45,247 bases of DNA from Streptosporangiaceae bacterium (lineage in GTDB: Bacteria > Actinomycetota > Actinomycetes > Streptosporangiales > Streptosporangiaceae), in NCBI GenBank assembly GCA_030038015.1, contig JASHPR010000309.1:1-45247 (forward strand). The letters run 5' to 3'. Made by a program: the position numbers and the translations under genes. Numbering within the stretch: the first letter of the stretch is position 1; every line of letters begins with the position of its first letter. Of the stretch, positions 24,396 to 32,637 are shown one piece after another. Under the pieces are notes generated by a model. That model had not been told where the DNA came from. It saw only the letters and a program-made list of their open reading frames with translations, and did no database searches.

Positions 24396-24700
24396 CGGTT
24401 CAGTGAAGACCAAGATCGCCAGCTGGGGCGATGCCGGGAAGGAGGGAAGCCTGGTGGCCGGGATCGTCAGCATCAGCAAGGGCAAGGACCCCGAGTACTA
24501 CACCCAGGCTTCCAAGGGCCCGGAGTACTACAGCGCGGGTGCTGGCATCGACGGGCTGGAGCCGGAAGGTACCTGGACCGGCGACGGCTGCCGTGAGCTG
24601 GGCCTTCGGGTCGGAATGCCTATAGATAAAGGTGTCTTCCTGCGGCTGTTCAGCGAGCACACCGACCCGCGAGACGGGCGTCGGCTCGGCCGGGCGATGC
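24391..24700 (+). pseudogene. MobF (TrwC/TraA-type) relaxase N-terminal fragment
   Basis: From ATG 24391 the frame reads MVGSVKTKIA, then IVSISKGKDPEYYTQASKGP, EYYSAGAG, then GTWTGDGC, RELGLRVGMPIDKGVFLRLF and SEHTDPRDGRRLGR. This is the typical N-terminus of MobF relaxases (SISKG..P.YYT, EYYxGxGE..GxWxGxGA..LGL), which nick DNA at oriT for conjugation. It lacks the HxH metal site, the rest of the relaxase and the helicase domain, and breaks into an ISAs1 fragment near 24700. A dead remnant of a plasmid or integrative conjugative element. Confidence 0.75.
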
Positions 24701-24914
24701 CGGGGCCCAGTCGCTCACCGCGGTCGGCGAATGGGTCGCCGACGCCCCGCCGCAGGTCCTGGCCGCGCCCGGGGTCAGGCATGATCCGCTGACCGGCCGG
24801 TTCCAGCCGCCGGATGAGGCCACCATCCGCCGGGTCCTGGAATCCGTGGACGCTGCTGCGCTCGACGCCGCGGCAGGGTCCTGGCTCGCCGGGCGGCTGC
24901 AAGCCAGTGACCAG
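24693..24914 (+). pseudogene. ISAs1-family transposase N-terminal fragment
   Basis: In the frame starting GGC 24693 the sequence reads SLTAVGEWVADAPPQVLAAP, GVRHDPLTGRF, PPDEATIRRVLESVDAAALD and GSWLAGRLQA. This matches the N-terminal associated domain of ISAs1-type DDE transposases of actinomycetes. The catalytic domain is missing. It is joined directly to the relaxase fragment, in a different frame. Confidence 0.7.
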
Positions 24915-24958
24915 CGGCCGCCGCGCAGGACGGGGAGCCGGGGCTCGGGGTGTGCAGG

Positions 24959-25085
24959 TCAGGCGGGGATGGGCAGTTCCCGTAGCCGGGCCAGGACCTC
25001 GGGGAGCAGGCTGTGGCCGGGCGGCAGCCGCAGGATCAGGCGGCGGGCGTGGCGGACCAGCCGGCCGGGGACGGCGATCAGCCGA
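24959..25085 (-). pseudogene. IS1380-family transposase C-terminal fragment
   Basis: The minus strand reads RLIAVPGRLVRHARRLILRL, PPGHSLLPEVLARLRELPIP, A, then TGA at 24961-24959. This is the usual end of IS1380-type transposases (PGRLVR..RR..LRLP...P....L...LR.LP). Only about 41 codons remain. Confidence 0.6.
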
Positions 25086-25147
25086 CCACTGCCGCCAGCT
25101 CAGGGACCTGTACTGAGCACACCCCAGCCCGCTCGCTCGCTCGCCTC

Positions 25148-25324
25148 GCGCGGCGTGACGGGATCGAAGCCGAGTTCATCGAGCCGATGCGGCACTTCGC
25201 CGACTGCCTGGCCGGAACGGCCTCCCCGGAGACCAGCTTCGACGACGGCTTCTGCAATGTCGTCGTCGTGCACGCCATCAGGCGGAACCTGAACGAGAAA
25301 CGGCCGATTGAGCTGGCGCCCTGA
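25148..25324 (+). pseudogene. Gfo/Idh/MocA oxidoreductase C-terminal fragment
   Basis: The last ~58 codons of a plus-strand frame read EFIEPMRHFADCLAGTASPE, TSFDDGF, VVVVHAIRRNLNEKRPIEL, then stop. This matches the C-terminal end of Gfo/Idh/MocA NAD-dependent sugar/inositol dehydrogenases (FIEPLxxFxxAVxxGxxPxxSFxDGxxxxxVxxAI). The Rossmann domain is absent; sequence upstream is IS debris. It may once have belonged to the sugar/polyol operon that starts on the other strand. Confidence 0.55.
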
Positions 25325-25430
25325 CCGGTGCGCCGGGCTGTGGGCCACGAGACCGGACCGGGGCATGGGACCGAAGCCACGCGGTTGGAAGAGACTCACC
25401 TGGTGGCTGGCTATCTCTGCCGGAACTGGC

Positions 25431-26249
25431 TCACGAAGTCAGACCCATATCGGATTGGTCGTGCTCAGGTGACGTCAGTGATGCGCTCATGCAGGCCGCG
25501 ATGTTGGCCAGGCTCACGTACCCGTGGACGGGCATCCCGGTCTGATTGGTGAGCACGCTGACATCCTGACCGCCCGGATCTCCGAGGTTTGACACGATGA
25601 GTACGGCTCCGGTCATGTCCTCATGCTGTGTATAGGCGCTCAGCGTGACGATGCAGCCGATCTTCGCCCCAGTGGCAGCGAGCAGGCCGTTCCTGGAATC
25701 CTCAATGACCACTGTCTCGGCAGCAGGTGTTCCAAGTTCCCGCAATGCGAGCAAGTAGATGTCGGGCGACGGTTTCTTCCGCGGAATGACGTCGCCCGCG
25801 AACTTCGAGAACCGCGCGGCCAGGTCGGTACCGACCGCCACCTCCAGCACGGCCCGAACCGAGTCCATGGCGGAGGTGGACGCCACCGCCAATTGCCAGC
25901 CCGCCGCCGCGGCGGCACGGGCGATGCGACCCACTCCCGGCCGGGGCGCAATCGCGCCGGACCGCACCATGGCTGCGAAGATCTCGGTTTTGCGTCGGTG
26001 CCAGCGCGCGACGAGCTCCGCCTGCGCGGCGGCGTCGGAGGGCAGGCCGGCGGCCCGGACGAACTCGGGCGTCAGCAGGCTTTGCATCCGCTCCTTGCCG
26101 CCGCCGATCTGCAGGCGGTGGCCGTACTCCTGCTGTGACCACCGTACCGGCAGGCCGAACTCGGCGAATGTCTGGTTGAAGGCCGGTAGATGCCCGTCTC
26201 GCTCGGTGTCGGCGAGCACGCCGTCGCAATCGAAGATGAGCGCTACCAC
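25431..26249 (-). CDS. HAD-superfamily phosphatase (CbbY/phosphoglycolate-phosphatase-like)
   Basis: A 272-residue HAD hydrolase. Motif I is DCDGVLADTE with the nucleophile Asp7 and acid Asp9; motif II is VASTSAMDSV, and PRKKPSPDIY and VIEDSRNG are motifs III and IV. A helical cap between residues 20 and 90 includes the family's GGGKERM stretch. Such proteins dephosphorylate small sugar or polyol phosphates or act as beta-phosphoglucomutase-like mutases. About 50 extra residues at the C-terminus lack family similarity. GTG 26249 overlaps the aldolase stop, so the two are coupled. It is the last gene of the seven-gene operon. Confidence 0.88.
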   Translation of the reverse strand: MVALIFDCDGVLADTERDGHLPAFNQTFAEFGLPVRWSQQEYGHRLQIGGGKERMQSLLTPEFVRAAGLPSDAAAQAELVARWHRRKTEIFAAMVRSGAIAPRPGVGRIARAAAAAGWQLAVASTSAMDSVRAVLEVAVGTDLAARFSKFAGDVIPRKKPSPDIYLLALRELGTPAAETVVIEDSRNGLLAATGAKIGCIVTLSAYTQHEDMTGAVLIVSNLGDPGGQDVSVLTNQTGMPVHGYVSLANIAACMSASLTSPEHDQSDMGLTS

Positions 26250-27091
26250 GCCCGTCCCTCACCGCCGAGTCGGCGGATGTGATCCAGTGCCATGTCCTGC
26301 ACCGCGCCGTGGACGAAGCGGGCCAGTTCGGGCGGGTCATACACGTGTGGAAAACGGCCGATGTAGTCCTTGTGCGCGTCGATATACGCGATCTTGAGCG
26401 CGGTCGAGATGTTGACCTTCGCGCAGCCGCGGCTGATCAGGTCGTCGAACTGTGCCTGCGACATGCCGGTGCCACCATGCAGCGCGATCGGCACACCCAC
26501 CTTCTCGACGATCGCCGTCACCCGATCACCGTCCAGCGATGGTTCGCTGTGATAGAGCCCGTGCGCGTTGCCGATCGCCGGCGCGAAGCAGTCCACCTTG
26601 GTGGACTGGATGAAGGAGACCGCGTCCTCCACCGAGTACGGCTGGTCAGCCTCGCCAGGTCCTTCCTCCACCCGCCCTATGGCCTCGAGTTCGCCCTCCA
26701 CGTCCACCCCGGCCGCGTGCGCTTCAGCAACGACGGCGCCAGTTTGTGCCGTGTTCTCCTGGACATTGAGGGCGGAGCCGTCGAAAAGCACCGAGTTCCA
26801 GCCGCAGGCGATGCACTCGCTGATGACCTTGCGGTCCGGGCAGTGGTCCAGGTGGAGGCTGACGGGCACCGCCAGCCCGGCCGCCATCTCACGGAACGCG
26901 TTCGCCAGGATTGCGGCCCCCTCCCAGCGCACGGTCTTCACCGAGGTCTGGATGATCACCGGCGCTTTTGCGCATGCCGCGGCGTCGAGCACGGCGCGCA
27001 TGGTCAGGTTGTTGACGATGTTGAAGGCCGCGACGCCGTACCGGTGCTCGAACGCGTCAGTGAGGATCTCCCGCAGCGCGACAATGGGCAC
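26243..27091 (-). CDS. Class II (zinc) fructose/tagatose-bisphosphate-aldolase-like protein
   Basis: A 282-residue class II aldolase of normal length. It shows AFNIVN, the metal and catalytic region SLHLDHCPD, the second-shell WNSVLFDGSAL, EGELEAIG, GNAHGLYHSEP with a zinc His, and ALHGGTGM with the third His and phosphate-binding Gly/Thr. The family cleaves or condenses ketose-phosphate with dihydroxyacetone phosphate. Members in operons with a kinase and a flavin dehydrogenase often act in polyol or modified-sugar catabolism; this operon has both. GTG 27091 is the start. The substrate is not assignable from sequence. Confidence 0.88.
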   Translation of the reverse strand: MPIVALREILTDAFEHRYGVAAFNIVNNLTMRAVLDAAACAKAPVIIQTSVKTVRWEGAAILANAFREMAAGLAVPVSLHLDHCPDRKVISECIACGWNSVLFDGSALNVQENTAQTGAVVAEAHAAGVDVEGELEAIGRVEEGPGEADQPYSVEDAVSFIQSTKVDCFAPAIGNAHGLYHSEPSLDGDRVTAIVEKVGVPIALHGGTGMSQAQFDDLISRGCAKVNISTALKIAYIDAHKDYIGRFPHVYDPPELARFVHGAVQDMALDHIRRLGGEGRAW

Positions 27092-27097
27092 GCCAGG

Positions 27098-27313
27098 TCA
27101 CCGGCCCGAAGCCCGGCCGGACGTCATCCGCCCGGCCATGAAGGCCGCCATAAGCATCGCGCCGGCCGCCATCAACAGCGGCAGGTCGGCTGGCTCGAGC
27201 CTGACCTCAGAGCGCCACGCGCCCATGGCCGCCTCAATGACCGGGCCGTCGCGCTCCACTCGCGCGCCGGTCAGGCGGACAGGGAACGTGCCAACGGGGG
27301 ATAGGACGCGCAT
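27098..27313 (-). CDS. Small protein of unknown function, in the kinase/aldolase operon
   Basis: A 71-residue ORF starting at an ATG at 27313 (MRVLSPVGTFPVRLTGARVE); upstream Mets at 27328 and 27391 are in frame. The C-terminal half contains a hydrophobic stretch (LPLLMAAGAMLMAAFMAG) that may be a short amphipathic helix. There is no Cys, so it is not the small [2Fe-2S] subunit found in related multi-subunit flavin dehydrogenases. It lies between the aldolase and flavoprotein with gaps of 6 and 11 bases, which supports it as real. It may be an accessory subunit. No family recognised. Confidence 0.55.
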   Translation of the reverse strand: MRVLSPVGTFPVRLTGARVERDGPVIEAAMGAWRSEVRLEPADLPLLMAAGAMLMAAFMAGRMTSGRASGR

Positions 27314-27324
27314 CTGACTGCCCC

Positions 27325-28248
27325 TCATCTCGTGCTTGCCGGAGGCGCTGCGAGTCGGCTGGACCCCAGCGCCGCCATCACCTGGCTGCATGTCGCCGCG
27401 GCCGAGGCACCGGCCGGCTGCTCCCCCCGGTTCTCGCCGTCGGGCTGGCAGAAGAACACGCCATCGCGCTCGCTGATGGCGCCCTCGATATTGCGCATCG
27501 GCCGCATGTCGGCCGCCAGGATCAGCGCATCGATCGGGATTCGAAACGACCCGCTGTCGTGCTGGACCGATCCGCCCTCGGCGCGTCGCACGTCCTCGGC
27601 GCCTCCTGGCGCGGCCTCAGCGTCGGGCTGGCTCGCCGCGCCCTCCCCGTTGCGGCGCAGCACCGCGACCTCCGCCCGCGCCGTTCCGTGCACACTCGCA
27701 ACCCGGTACCCGGTAAACACCCTCACGCCCGTCGGCACTTCCGTCTGAGCCGCGGTTCCGGCGGGAAGCGCCATCGTTACCTCCGACGCGCCTGCCAACA
27801 GCTGCACCTTCGCGCAGTGAACGGCGAACGCGCCGGATCCGGCGATCAGCGGCCTGTGCCCGAGGAGCACTCCGGCCTGGGTGAGGTGCATCGCCGCCGA
27901 ACCCGGCAGTACGCCCGCGCACCGGTCACCTGCGATCCCCAGCTCGGCTCTCGTCGCCGGGCGGGATCCGGTGGCCACGATGAGCGCGTCGCATGGCAGC
28001 ATTGCCCTGCCGTCCACCCCGAGAATCTCCACGCCGACGCCGTCGTACTGAACCGCTAGCGTCCCCAGGACGAAACGGGCGCCCGCCCGCCGAGCAGCCT
28101 TGGCCAGCCGCCCGGCCGAGGGTTCCGGCTCCTGACCTCCCGGATGCGGCAGCCGCTCGACGACAGTGACCGAGACGCCGGCCGATGCCAGTTCCGCCGC
28201 GCACATCAGGCCACGCTGCCCGGACCCGGCGATAACGACCCTAGACAT
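27325..28248 (-). CDS. FAD/NAD(P)-binding oxidoreductase, GlpB/opine-oxidase-A-like subunit
   Basis: A 307-residue flavoprotein starting at ATG 28248 (MSRVVIAGSGQRG). The FAD dinucleotide motif GSGQRG and a following Glu (VVERLPHPGG) are at the N-terminus; an LIVATGSRP motif near residue 100 and an inner GSGAFAVHCAKV strand give the second nucleotide site. It overlaps the preceding DAO-type gene by eight bases. Pairs of a DAO-type subunit and a second FAD subunit are known in GlpAB, opine oxidases and hydrogen cyanide synthase, so this is probably the partner subunit passing electrons to an acceptor. It is shorter than usual (about 400), lacking part of the C-terminus. Confidence 0.78.
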   Translation of the reverse strand: MSRVVIAGSGQRGLMCAAELASAGVSVTVVERLPHPGGQEPEPSAGRLAKAARRAGARFVLGTLAVQYDGVGVEILGVDGRAMLPCDALIVATGSRPATRAELGIAGDRCAGVLPGSAAMHLTQAGVLLGHRPLIAGSGAFAVHCAKVQLLAGASEVTMALPAGTAAQTEVPTGVRVFTGYRVASVHGTARAEVAVLRRNGEGAASQPDAEAAPGGAEDVRRAEGGSVQHDSGSFRIPIDALILAADMRPMRNIEGAISERDGVFFCQPDGENRGEQPAGASAAATCSQVMAALGSSRLAAPPASTR

Positions 28249-29683
28249 GGCGGGCCCGCCCAACGCCGAGCGTCGAGCCAGGCTCGCCGAACGGCAGCTC
28301 CCAGGCCTCCCCGCCGAGGTACAGGGAGGCGATGAACGAGACGCCGGACAGGCACGCCGACCCCTGGCAGCGTCCCCAGGTCGCGTGCGTCCGCTTAGCA
28401 ATGCCGGCGATGGAGCGAGCCGGCAGCGGGGAACTCAGTGCCCGGTGAATGTCCGCGGCGGTCACCTTCTCGCACGCGCACACGACGGTTCGCCCGAGCG
28501 GACTGGCCGCGGCGAGCTCGCAGTCCAGCGTGTCCGAGAATGGCAACGGGGCGTCCAGGCTGGCCGTGAACGAGGCCTTCGGCGGCCGGTCGAACCCAGC
28601 TTCCTGAAGCAACCCAAGCACGTAATCGGCGATGCCGAGCGACCCGGAAACCCCGGTGGAGCGAATGCCGGCCACCTGGATCACGTTGCGCATGACGGCC
28701 GACCGCTCGATCCGGTAGGTCCGCTCGGAATGCGGCCGCAGCCCGGAGAACGACTTGATGACGTACCGTTCGTCGATGCCGGGCATGAGCGTCCGGCATT
28801 CTCGCAGCACGCCTGCCAGCACGTCCGCGCTCGTCGACCGGTCGTGCTTGTTGTCCAGGTCCTCGGCGGTGGGCCCGAGCAGGCAGGTCCCGTGCGCGGT
28901 CGGAATCACCATGATCCCGTGCGTCCGCTCGGTGGGCATCATGGTCAGGATGCGTGGCACCCTCCGGCCGAACTCGCGGTCCAGCAGCAGCCACTCGCCG
29001 CGGCGCGCGATGATCTCGAAGTCCTCACAGCCCAGGCTGCGCGACACGGTATCGGCGCCGAGACCGGCCGCGTTCACCACGAACCGCGGCCGCAGGACGG
29101 CTCCGGGCGTGCGGACCTCGACCACCTCGTCGCCAGAGGCAATCGCATCCAGCAACGGCGCGGAGAAGTGGAACCGTACGCCGTTGGTCGCCGCCAGCTC
29201 CCCGTACCCGATGGTCAGCCGGATCGAGTCGATGACCCCCTCCACCGGCACCTCGACCCCGCCCGCCGAGTCCGGGTTGGCGTGGGGAGCGGCGGCCACT
29301 ACGTCCTCGGCGCTCAGCGCGCGGGCCTTGACCCCATTAGCCTCGGCATTGCGTACCAGCTCGGGTATCCGCTCGGCATCCTCCTGCGTGCGCGCGATCG
29401 CGACGGTCCCGCACCGCCGGAACGGCACGCCAAGCCGTCGGCAGACGTCCTCCCAGCGCGGGCTGGACGCGCAGACGAGCTGTGCTTCCAGGCTGCCGGC
29501 CGGCAGCGTCCAGCCCGAGGCGGTGATCCCGCTGTTCGACTTAGAGGTCTCGTCCGCGATGTCATGCCGCCGGTCGATGACCGCGACCTTAGCGTCGAAC
29601 TCGCTGAGGCGACACGCGATGGCAGATCCGACTACGCCCGCGCCCACAACCAAGACATCGACATCGGACACTGGATTGTTCAC
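28241..29683 (-). CDS. FAD-dependent dehydrogenase with BFD-type [2Fe-2S] domain (GlpA-like)
   Basis: A 480-residue DAO-superfamily flavoprotein. The N-terminal GAGVVGSAIACRLSEF binds FAD; LPAGSLEAQL, GIMVIPTAHGTCLLGPT and GIRSTGVSGSLGIADYV are characteristic of GlpA-like enzymes. The C-terminal ~90 residues form a BFD-like [2Fe-2S] domain with Cys pairs in VCACEKV and GRCQGSACL. GlpA oxidises glycerol 3-phosphate; here the substrate is more likely a phosphorylated polyol or amino alcohol made by the upstream kinase (inference). GTG 29683 overlaps the kinase stop (GTGA) and has GGGGAG upstream. Confidence 0.86.
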   Translation of the reverse strand: MNNPVSDVDVLVVGAGVVGSAIACRLSEFDAKVAVIDRRHDIADETSKSNSGITASGWTLPAGSLEAQLVCASSPRWEDVCRRLGVPFRRCGTVAIARTQEDAERIPELVRNAEANGVKARALSAEDVVAAAPHANPDSAGGVEVPVEGVIDSIRLTIGYGELAATNGVRFHFSAPLLDAIASGDEVVEVRTPGAVLRPRFVVNAAGLGADTVSRSLGCEDFEIIARRGEWLLLDREFGRRVPRILTMMPTERTHGIMVIPTAHGTCLLGPTAEDLDNKHDRSTSADVLAGVLRECRTLMPGIDERYVIKSFSGLRPHSERTYRIERSAVMRNVIQVAGIRSTGVSGSLGIADYVLGLLQEAGFDRPPKASFTASLDAPLPFSDTLDCELAAASPLGRTVVCACEKVTAADIHRALSSPLPARSIAGIAKRTHATWGRCQGSACLSGVSFIASLYLGGEAWELPFGEPGSTLGVGRARHV

Positions 29684-30633
29684 TGGGCTCCGCTCCCCGC
29701 AAGCCCGCCTTGGTCTGGGCCTCCTGCGGTGCTTGGCACAGCTTCCAGCAAGTCCATGGCCGAGCGGAACTCCCCGCCCGAGGCCGCGGCGCGCATCTTC
29801 GCGAACTGCTCGGCCGCGTACTGGCAGAAGTCGAAGTCCAGATCGCTGATGGCCTGCTGCAGCACCGACCACATCGCCTCGCGGAACGCCGACATGAACC
29901 GCAGCAAGCGGACGGCCGCTGCCGCGCGCTCATCCGACGCGCCGTAATACAGCCGCACCAGCTCCTGGTCCTCCTCGGCGCTGAGGCCATGGTTGACCGA
30001 GAAGTTCGCAAGGTCGAACCGCGGATCACTCATGCCGGCGTACTCCCAGTCGACCAGGAACAGGCGGCCATCGAGGTCGACGAAATTGGCGGTGAGCAGA
30101 TCGCCGTGGCACGGAGCGGTCATCGCGAAGCCGACCGCCTGCCTGATCCGGTCGGCGATCGGCCGGGCCCACGCATAGCCGTCGCCTGGATCGGCGCCCC
30201 GGGCGACCGCGTTATTCAGGTAGAAGTCGACGACAGCGAACGGGTCGATCGTGCCGGGGATGGCCGGCCCCTGGTGCAGCGCGCGGAGCGTCTGAGCGAC
30301 TCGGGCCAGCATCCAGGGCGAATGCATCTGCTCCGGGATGACCTGCTGACCGGGCAGAAACCGCGTCACCAGGTACCCTTCGCGTGGCATCGACCGGATG
30401 AGCTCCGGCCCGATGCCCAGCTCGGCGGCCATCGACGTAGCCTCCTGCTCGTTCGCCCTGTCGATCGCGAGCAGCTCCGCGTCCTGGCCGAACAGCCGGA
30501 TGACGTAGGTGCCGTCCGGCGCACTAGCCTTGTAGTTGACGTTGGTGATCCCGCCCGGCAGCTCCTCCAGCACTACGGCGGAGCCGGGCCACAGCTGGGC
30601 GGCGACGCGATGAGCGTCGGCGGCAGACGCCAC
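29680..30633 (-). CDS. APH/choline-kinase-like phosphotransferase
   Basis: A 317-residue kinase-like protein. GGITNVNYKAS is the N-lobe ATP loop, VIRLFGQDAE supplies the conserved nucleotide-binding strand, and CHGDLLTANF with LVDWEYAGMSDPRFDLANF gives the catalytic HGD loop and the metal-binding Asp. This matches LicA-type choline/ethanolamine kinases and other members of the APH fold. It probably phosphorylates a small alcohol or amino alcohol brought in by the permease encoded one base upstream (stop/start TAGTG). The next gene is a GlpA-like dehydrogenase, so the order is uptake, phosphorylation, oxidation, aldol cleavage, dephosphorylation. Confidence 0.88.
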   Translation of the reverse strand: MASAADAHRVAAQLWPGSAVVLEELPGGITNVNYKASAPDGTYVIRLFGQDAELLAIDRANEQEATSMAAELGIGPELIRSMPREGYLVTRFLPGQQVIPEQMHSPWMLARVAQTLRALHQGPAIPGTIDPFAVVDFYLNNAVARGADPGDGYAWARPIADRIRQAVGFAMTAPCHGDLLTANFVDLDGRLFLVDWEYAGMSDPRFDLANFSVNHGLSAEEDQELVRLYYGASDERAAAAVRLLRFMSAFREAMWSVLQQAISDLDFDFCQYAAEQFAKMRAAASGGEFRSAMDLLEAVPSTAGGPDQGGLAGSGAQ

Positions 30634-32258
30634 TAGCCGAGCCTCGGATCATGCTCGTGCAACTCGGGGTCGCGTGGGAGCGGCACGGCGTCAGCCGTGG
30701 CTGCGATCATGTCGGGATCGCCGGTCTCGAGTTCCTCGAAGGAAGCCTGGCGGACCGGCCCGCGGAACCAGTGCCGGGCGGATATCAGCCACCAGCCGCC
30801 GAACAGGGCGAGCGCAGCGATCAGGGTCAGCGGCGCGTAGTTCACGACCGTCCAGGTGAATCCGGTGCGGAATGGGATTCCCGTCGGCGTGACCGGCATG
30901 ATGAACAGGATCGTGATGATCACGATCCAGGCGAGCGCGATCGAATCGATCCAGCGGTAGTGCTTGCCGAGCGTCCACGCGCCCGCCTCGAACCGGCGGC
31001 CCAGCCTCATCCGCAGGAAGATCGGCAGCGCGTAGGCGCCGTAGAGCGCGATCACAGTGATCGACGTGGCGACGAGGTATCCGATCGTGGCGTCTGCGAA
31101 GGTCGGCAGCATCCAGAAGATGTCGAAGACTACCACGAGCCAGATCGCGTAAATCGGTGCCCGACGCCTGTTGAGGCGGTGCCACAAGTGATGGCCGGGC
31201 ACGGCCTTGTCCCGGGAAAGTGCCCAGATGATCCGCGATGACGCCGTGATCCCGGCGGTATCACAGAAGAACTGGGCTGCAACGACGATGAACAGCAAGA
31301 ACTCGGCCCACTTCGTGCCAAGCGCGGTCTGCCAGATGTACTGCACGTCGAAGGCCCCGGCGCTCAGCGTGCCGTTCACGTTCGGGACCGCGAAGGTCAG
31401 CGCCAGCAGCAGGATCCACCCGAAGACGCCGGAAATCGCTACAGAAGTCCACACACCGCGGGCGGCTTTGCGGGACGCACCGGTGGTCTCCTCGCTCATG
31501 TGCGCGGAAGCGTCGTAACCGCCGATCGTGTACTGGGCCTGCAGGAGGCCGATGCCGATGACGAACCAGAAAAGCAGCGAGCTGAAACCGTGCCCGCCGA
31601 AGCCAGACGCATTGATCGTCTTGGTGAATACGAACGCGAACGACTGGTGATGCGTCGGGATGGCCAGCAGCACGACAGCCAAGATGATCACACCGATCAT
31701 GTGCCACCAGGCTGACAAATTATTGATGATCCTGACCGGCGAGATGCCGAAACTGTTGATAATCCCGCCCACGACCAGGATTACCGCGTAGAACAAGAAG
31801 ATCGTGCCGTTCGTGGTGTGCACCACGCCGGGGAACCACAGGTTTCCTAGTGCCACCGCGAAAACGGCAGCGCCCCATCCGACAGCTGCCACCGCAATGG
31901 TGAATCCGACAATGTTGAGCCAGCCCGTAAACCAACCCCAGGCGGGACTGCCGAGCTTGGAAGCCCAGTAGTACAGGCCGCCCGCAGTAGGCATCGCCGA
32001 GGCCAGCTCCGCCATGGCCAGCGCCACGAACAGGCACATGATGGAGACGAACGGCCAGCCCCAGGACATGATGATCGGCCCACCGTTGGCGAAACCGATG
32101 TAATAGGACGTGAGCGTTCCAGCAAGAATCGAGATGATCGTGAATGAGATTGCGAAATTAGTAAAGCCGCTGAGCCTGCGCCGGAGTTCTTGCGCATAGC
32201 CCATCCGGTGGAGGAGCTGCTCGTCCGTGAGGTCCGCTAGCCGCCGCGTATCGCTCAC
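30633..32258 (-). CDS. APC-family permease (amine/choline/GABA type)
   Basis: A 541-residue permease with about 12 membrane segments, similar to the bacterial GABA/choline-type APC branch. NFAISFTIISILAGTLTSYY is the N-terminal substrate helix region, AELASAMPTAGGLYYWASKL is the family signature, and QYTIGGYDASAHMSEETTGA matches the helix 6-7 region. GTG 32258 is preferred because GGAGGAGG lies six bases ahead; the frame continues 20 codons upstream. It is the first gene of a seven-gene operon divergent from a LysR regulator, so it probably imports the operon's substrate. Confidence 0.9.
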   Translation of the reverse strand: MSDTRRLADLTDEQLLHRMGYAQELRRRLSGFTNFAISFTIISILAGTLTSYYIGFANGGPIIMSWGWPFVSIMCLFVALAMAELASAMPTAGGLYYWASKLGSPAWGWFTGWLNIVGFTIAVAAVGWGAAVFAVALGNLWFPGVVHTTNGTIFLFYAVILVVGGIINSFGISPVRIINNLSAWWHMIGVIILAVVLLAIPTHHQSFAFVFTKTINASGFGGHGFSSLLFWFVIGIGLLQAQYTIGGYDASAHMSEETTGASRKAARGVWTSVAISGVFGWILLLALTFAVPNVNGTLSAGAFDVQYIWQTALGTKWAEFLLFIVVAAQFFCDTAGITASSRIIWALSRDKAVPGHHLWHRLNRRRAPIYAIWLVVVFDIFWMLPTFADATIGYLVATSITVIALYGAYALPIFLRMRLGRRFEAGAWTLGKHYRWIDSIALAWIVIITILFIMPVTPTGIPFRTGFTWTVVNYAPLTLIAALALFGGWWLISARHWFRGPVRQASFEELETGDPDMIAATADAVPLPRDPELHEHDPRLG

Positions 32259-32372
32259 CGTGGTCCTCCTCCCAGGGCTGGTGGCCGTAGGATCGCATGG
32301 TCCATGTAAGGTGGTCAATGGGTCACGACCGACAAGATTTCATATATGCAATGTCGATAACTCCGGCCCCGG

Positions 32373-32389
32373 TATCGGAAGAAACGATA
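32373..32389. promoter_or_regulatory. LysR-type binding dyad
   Basis: TATCG-N7-CGATA, 17 bases, a typical LysR dyad (T-N11-A type), in the 379-base divergent space between the permease operon (start 32258) and the LysR gene (start 32638). A further CGATA half lies at 32355-32359. The rest of this gap has no gene. Confidence 0.55.
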
Positions 32390-32637
32390 AGCCAAGAAAG
32401 ACGGCCAGAATTAGCTAGCGCAACGTTGCCGCGTCGGCGGCTGGCCCAGCGCCACGTTCAGCATGCCTGCCATGCCGATACCCGCTCGCGGCCGCCCGGC
32501 TCGCGGGCCTCCGATTCGGCCCTGCTCGCGGCGCGCTTGCCCTTGCCTGCGCCGCGTCCACGCCCCGAGGCAGCTTCTCCGCTCGACATCGGGAGTAGCC
32601 TGAGGCCTGGACGCTTCAGAGAAGAGGACTCAACTCA

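Noticed and set aside
28166-29947. A 593-codon plus-strand ORF
   Set aside because: Long only because high-GC antisense frames lack stops; it runs opposite the GlpA-like gene and its protein is low-complexity and motif-free.
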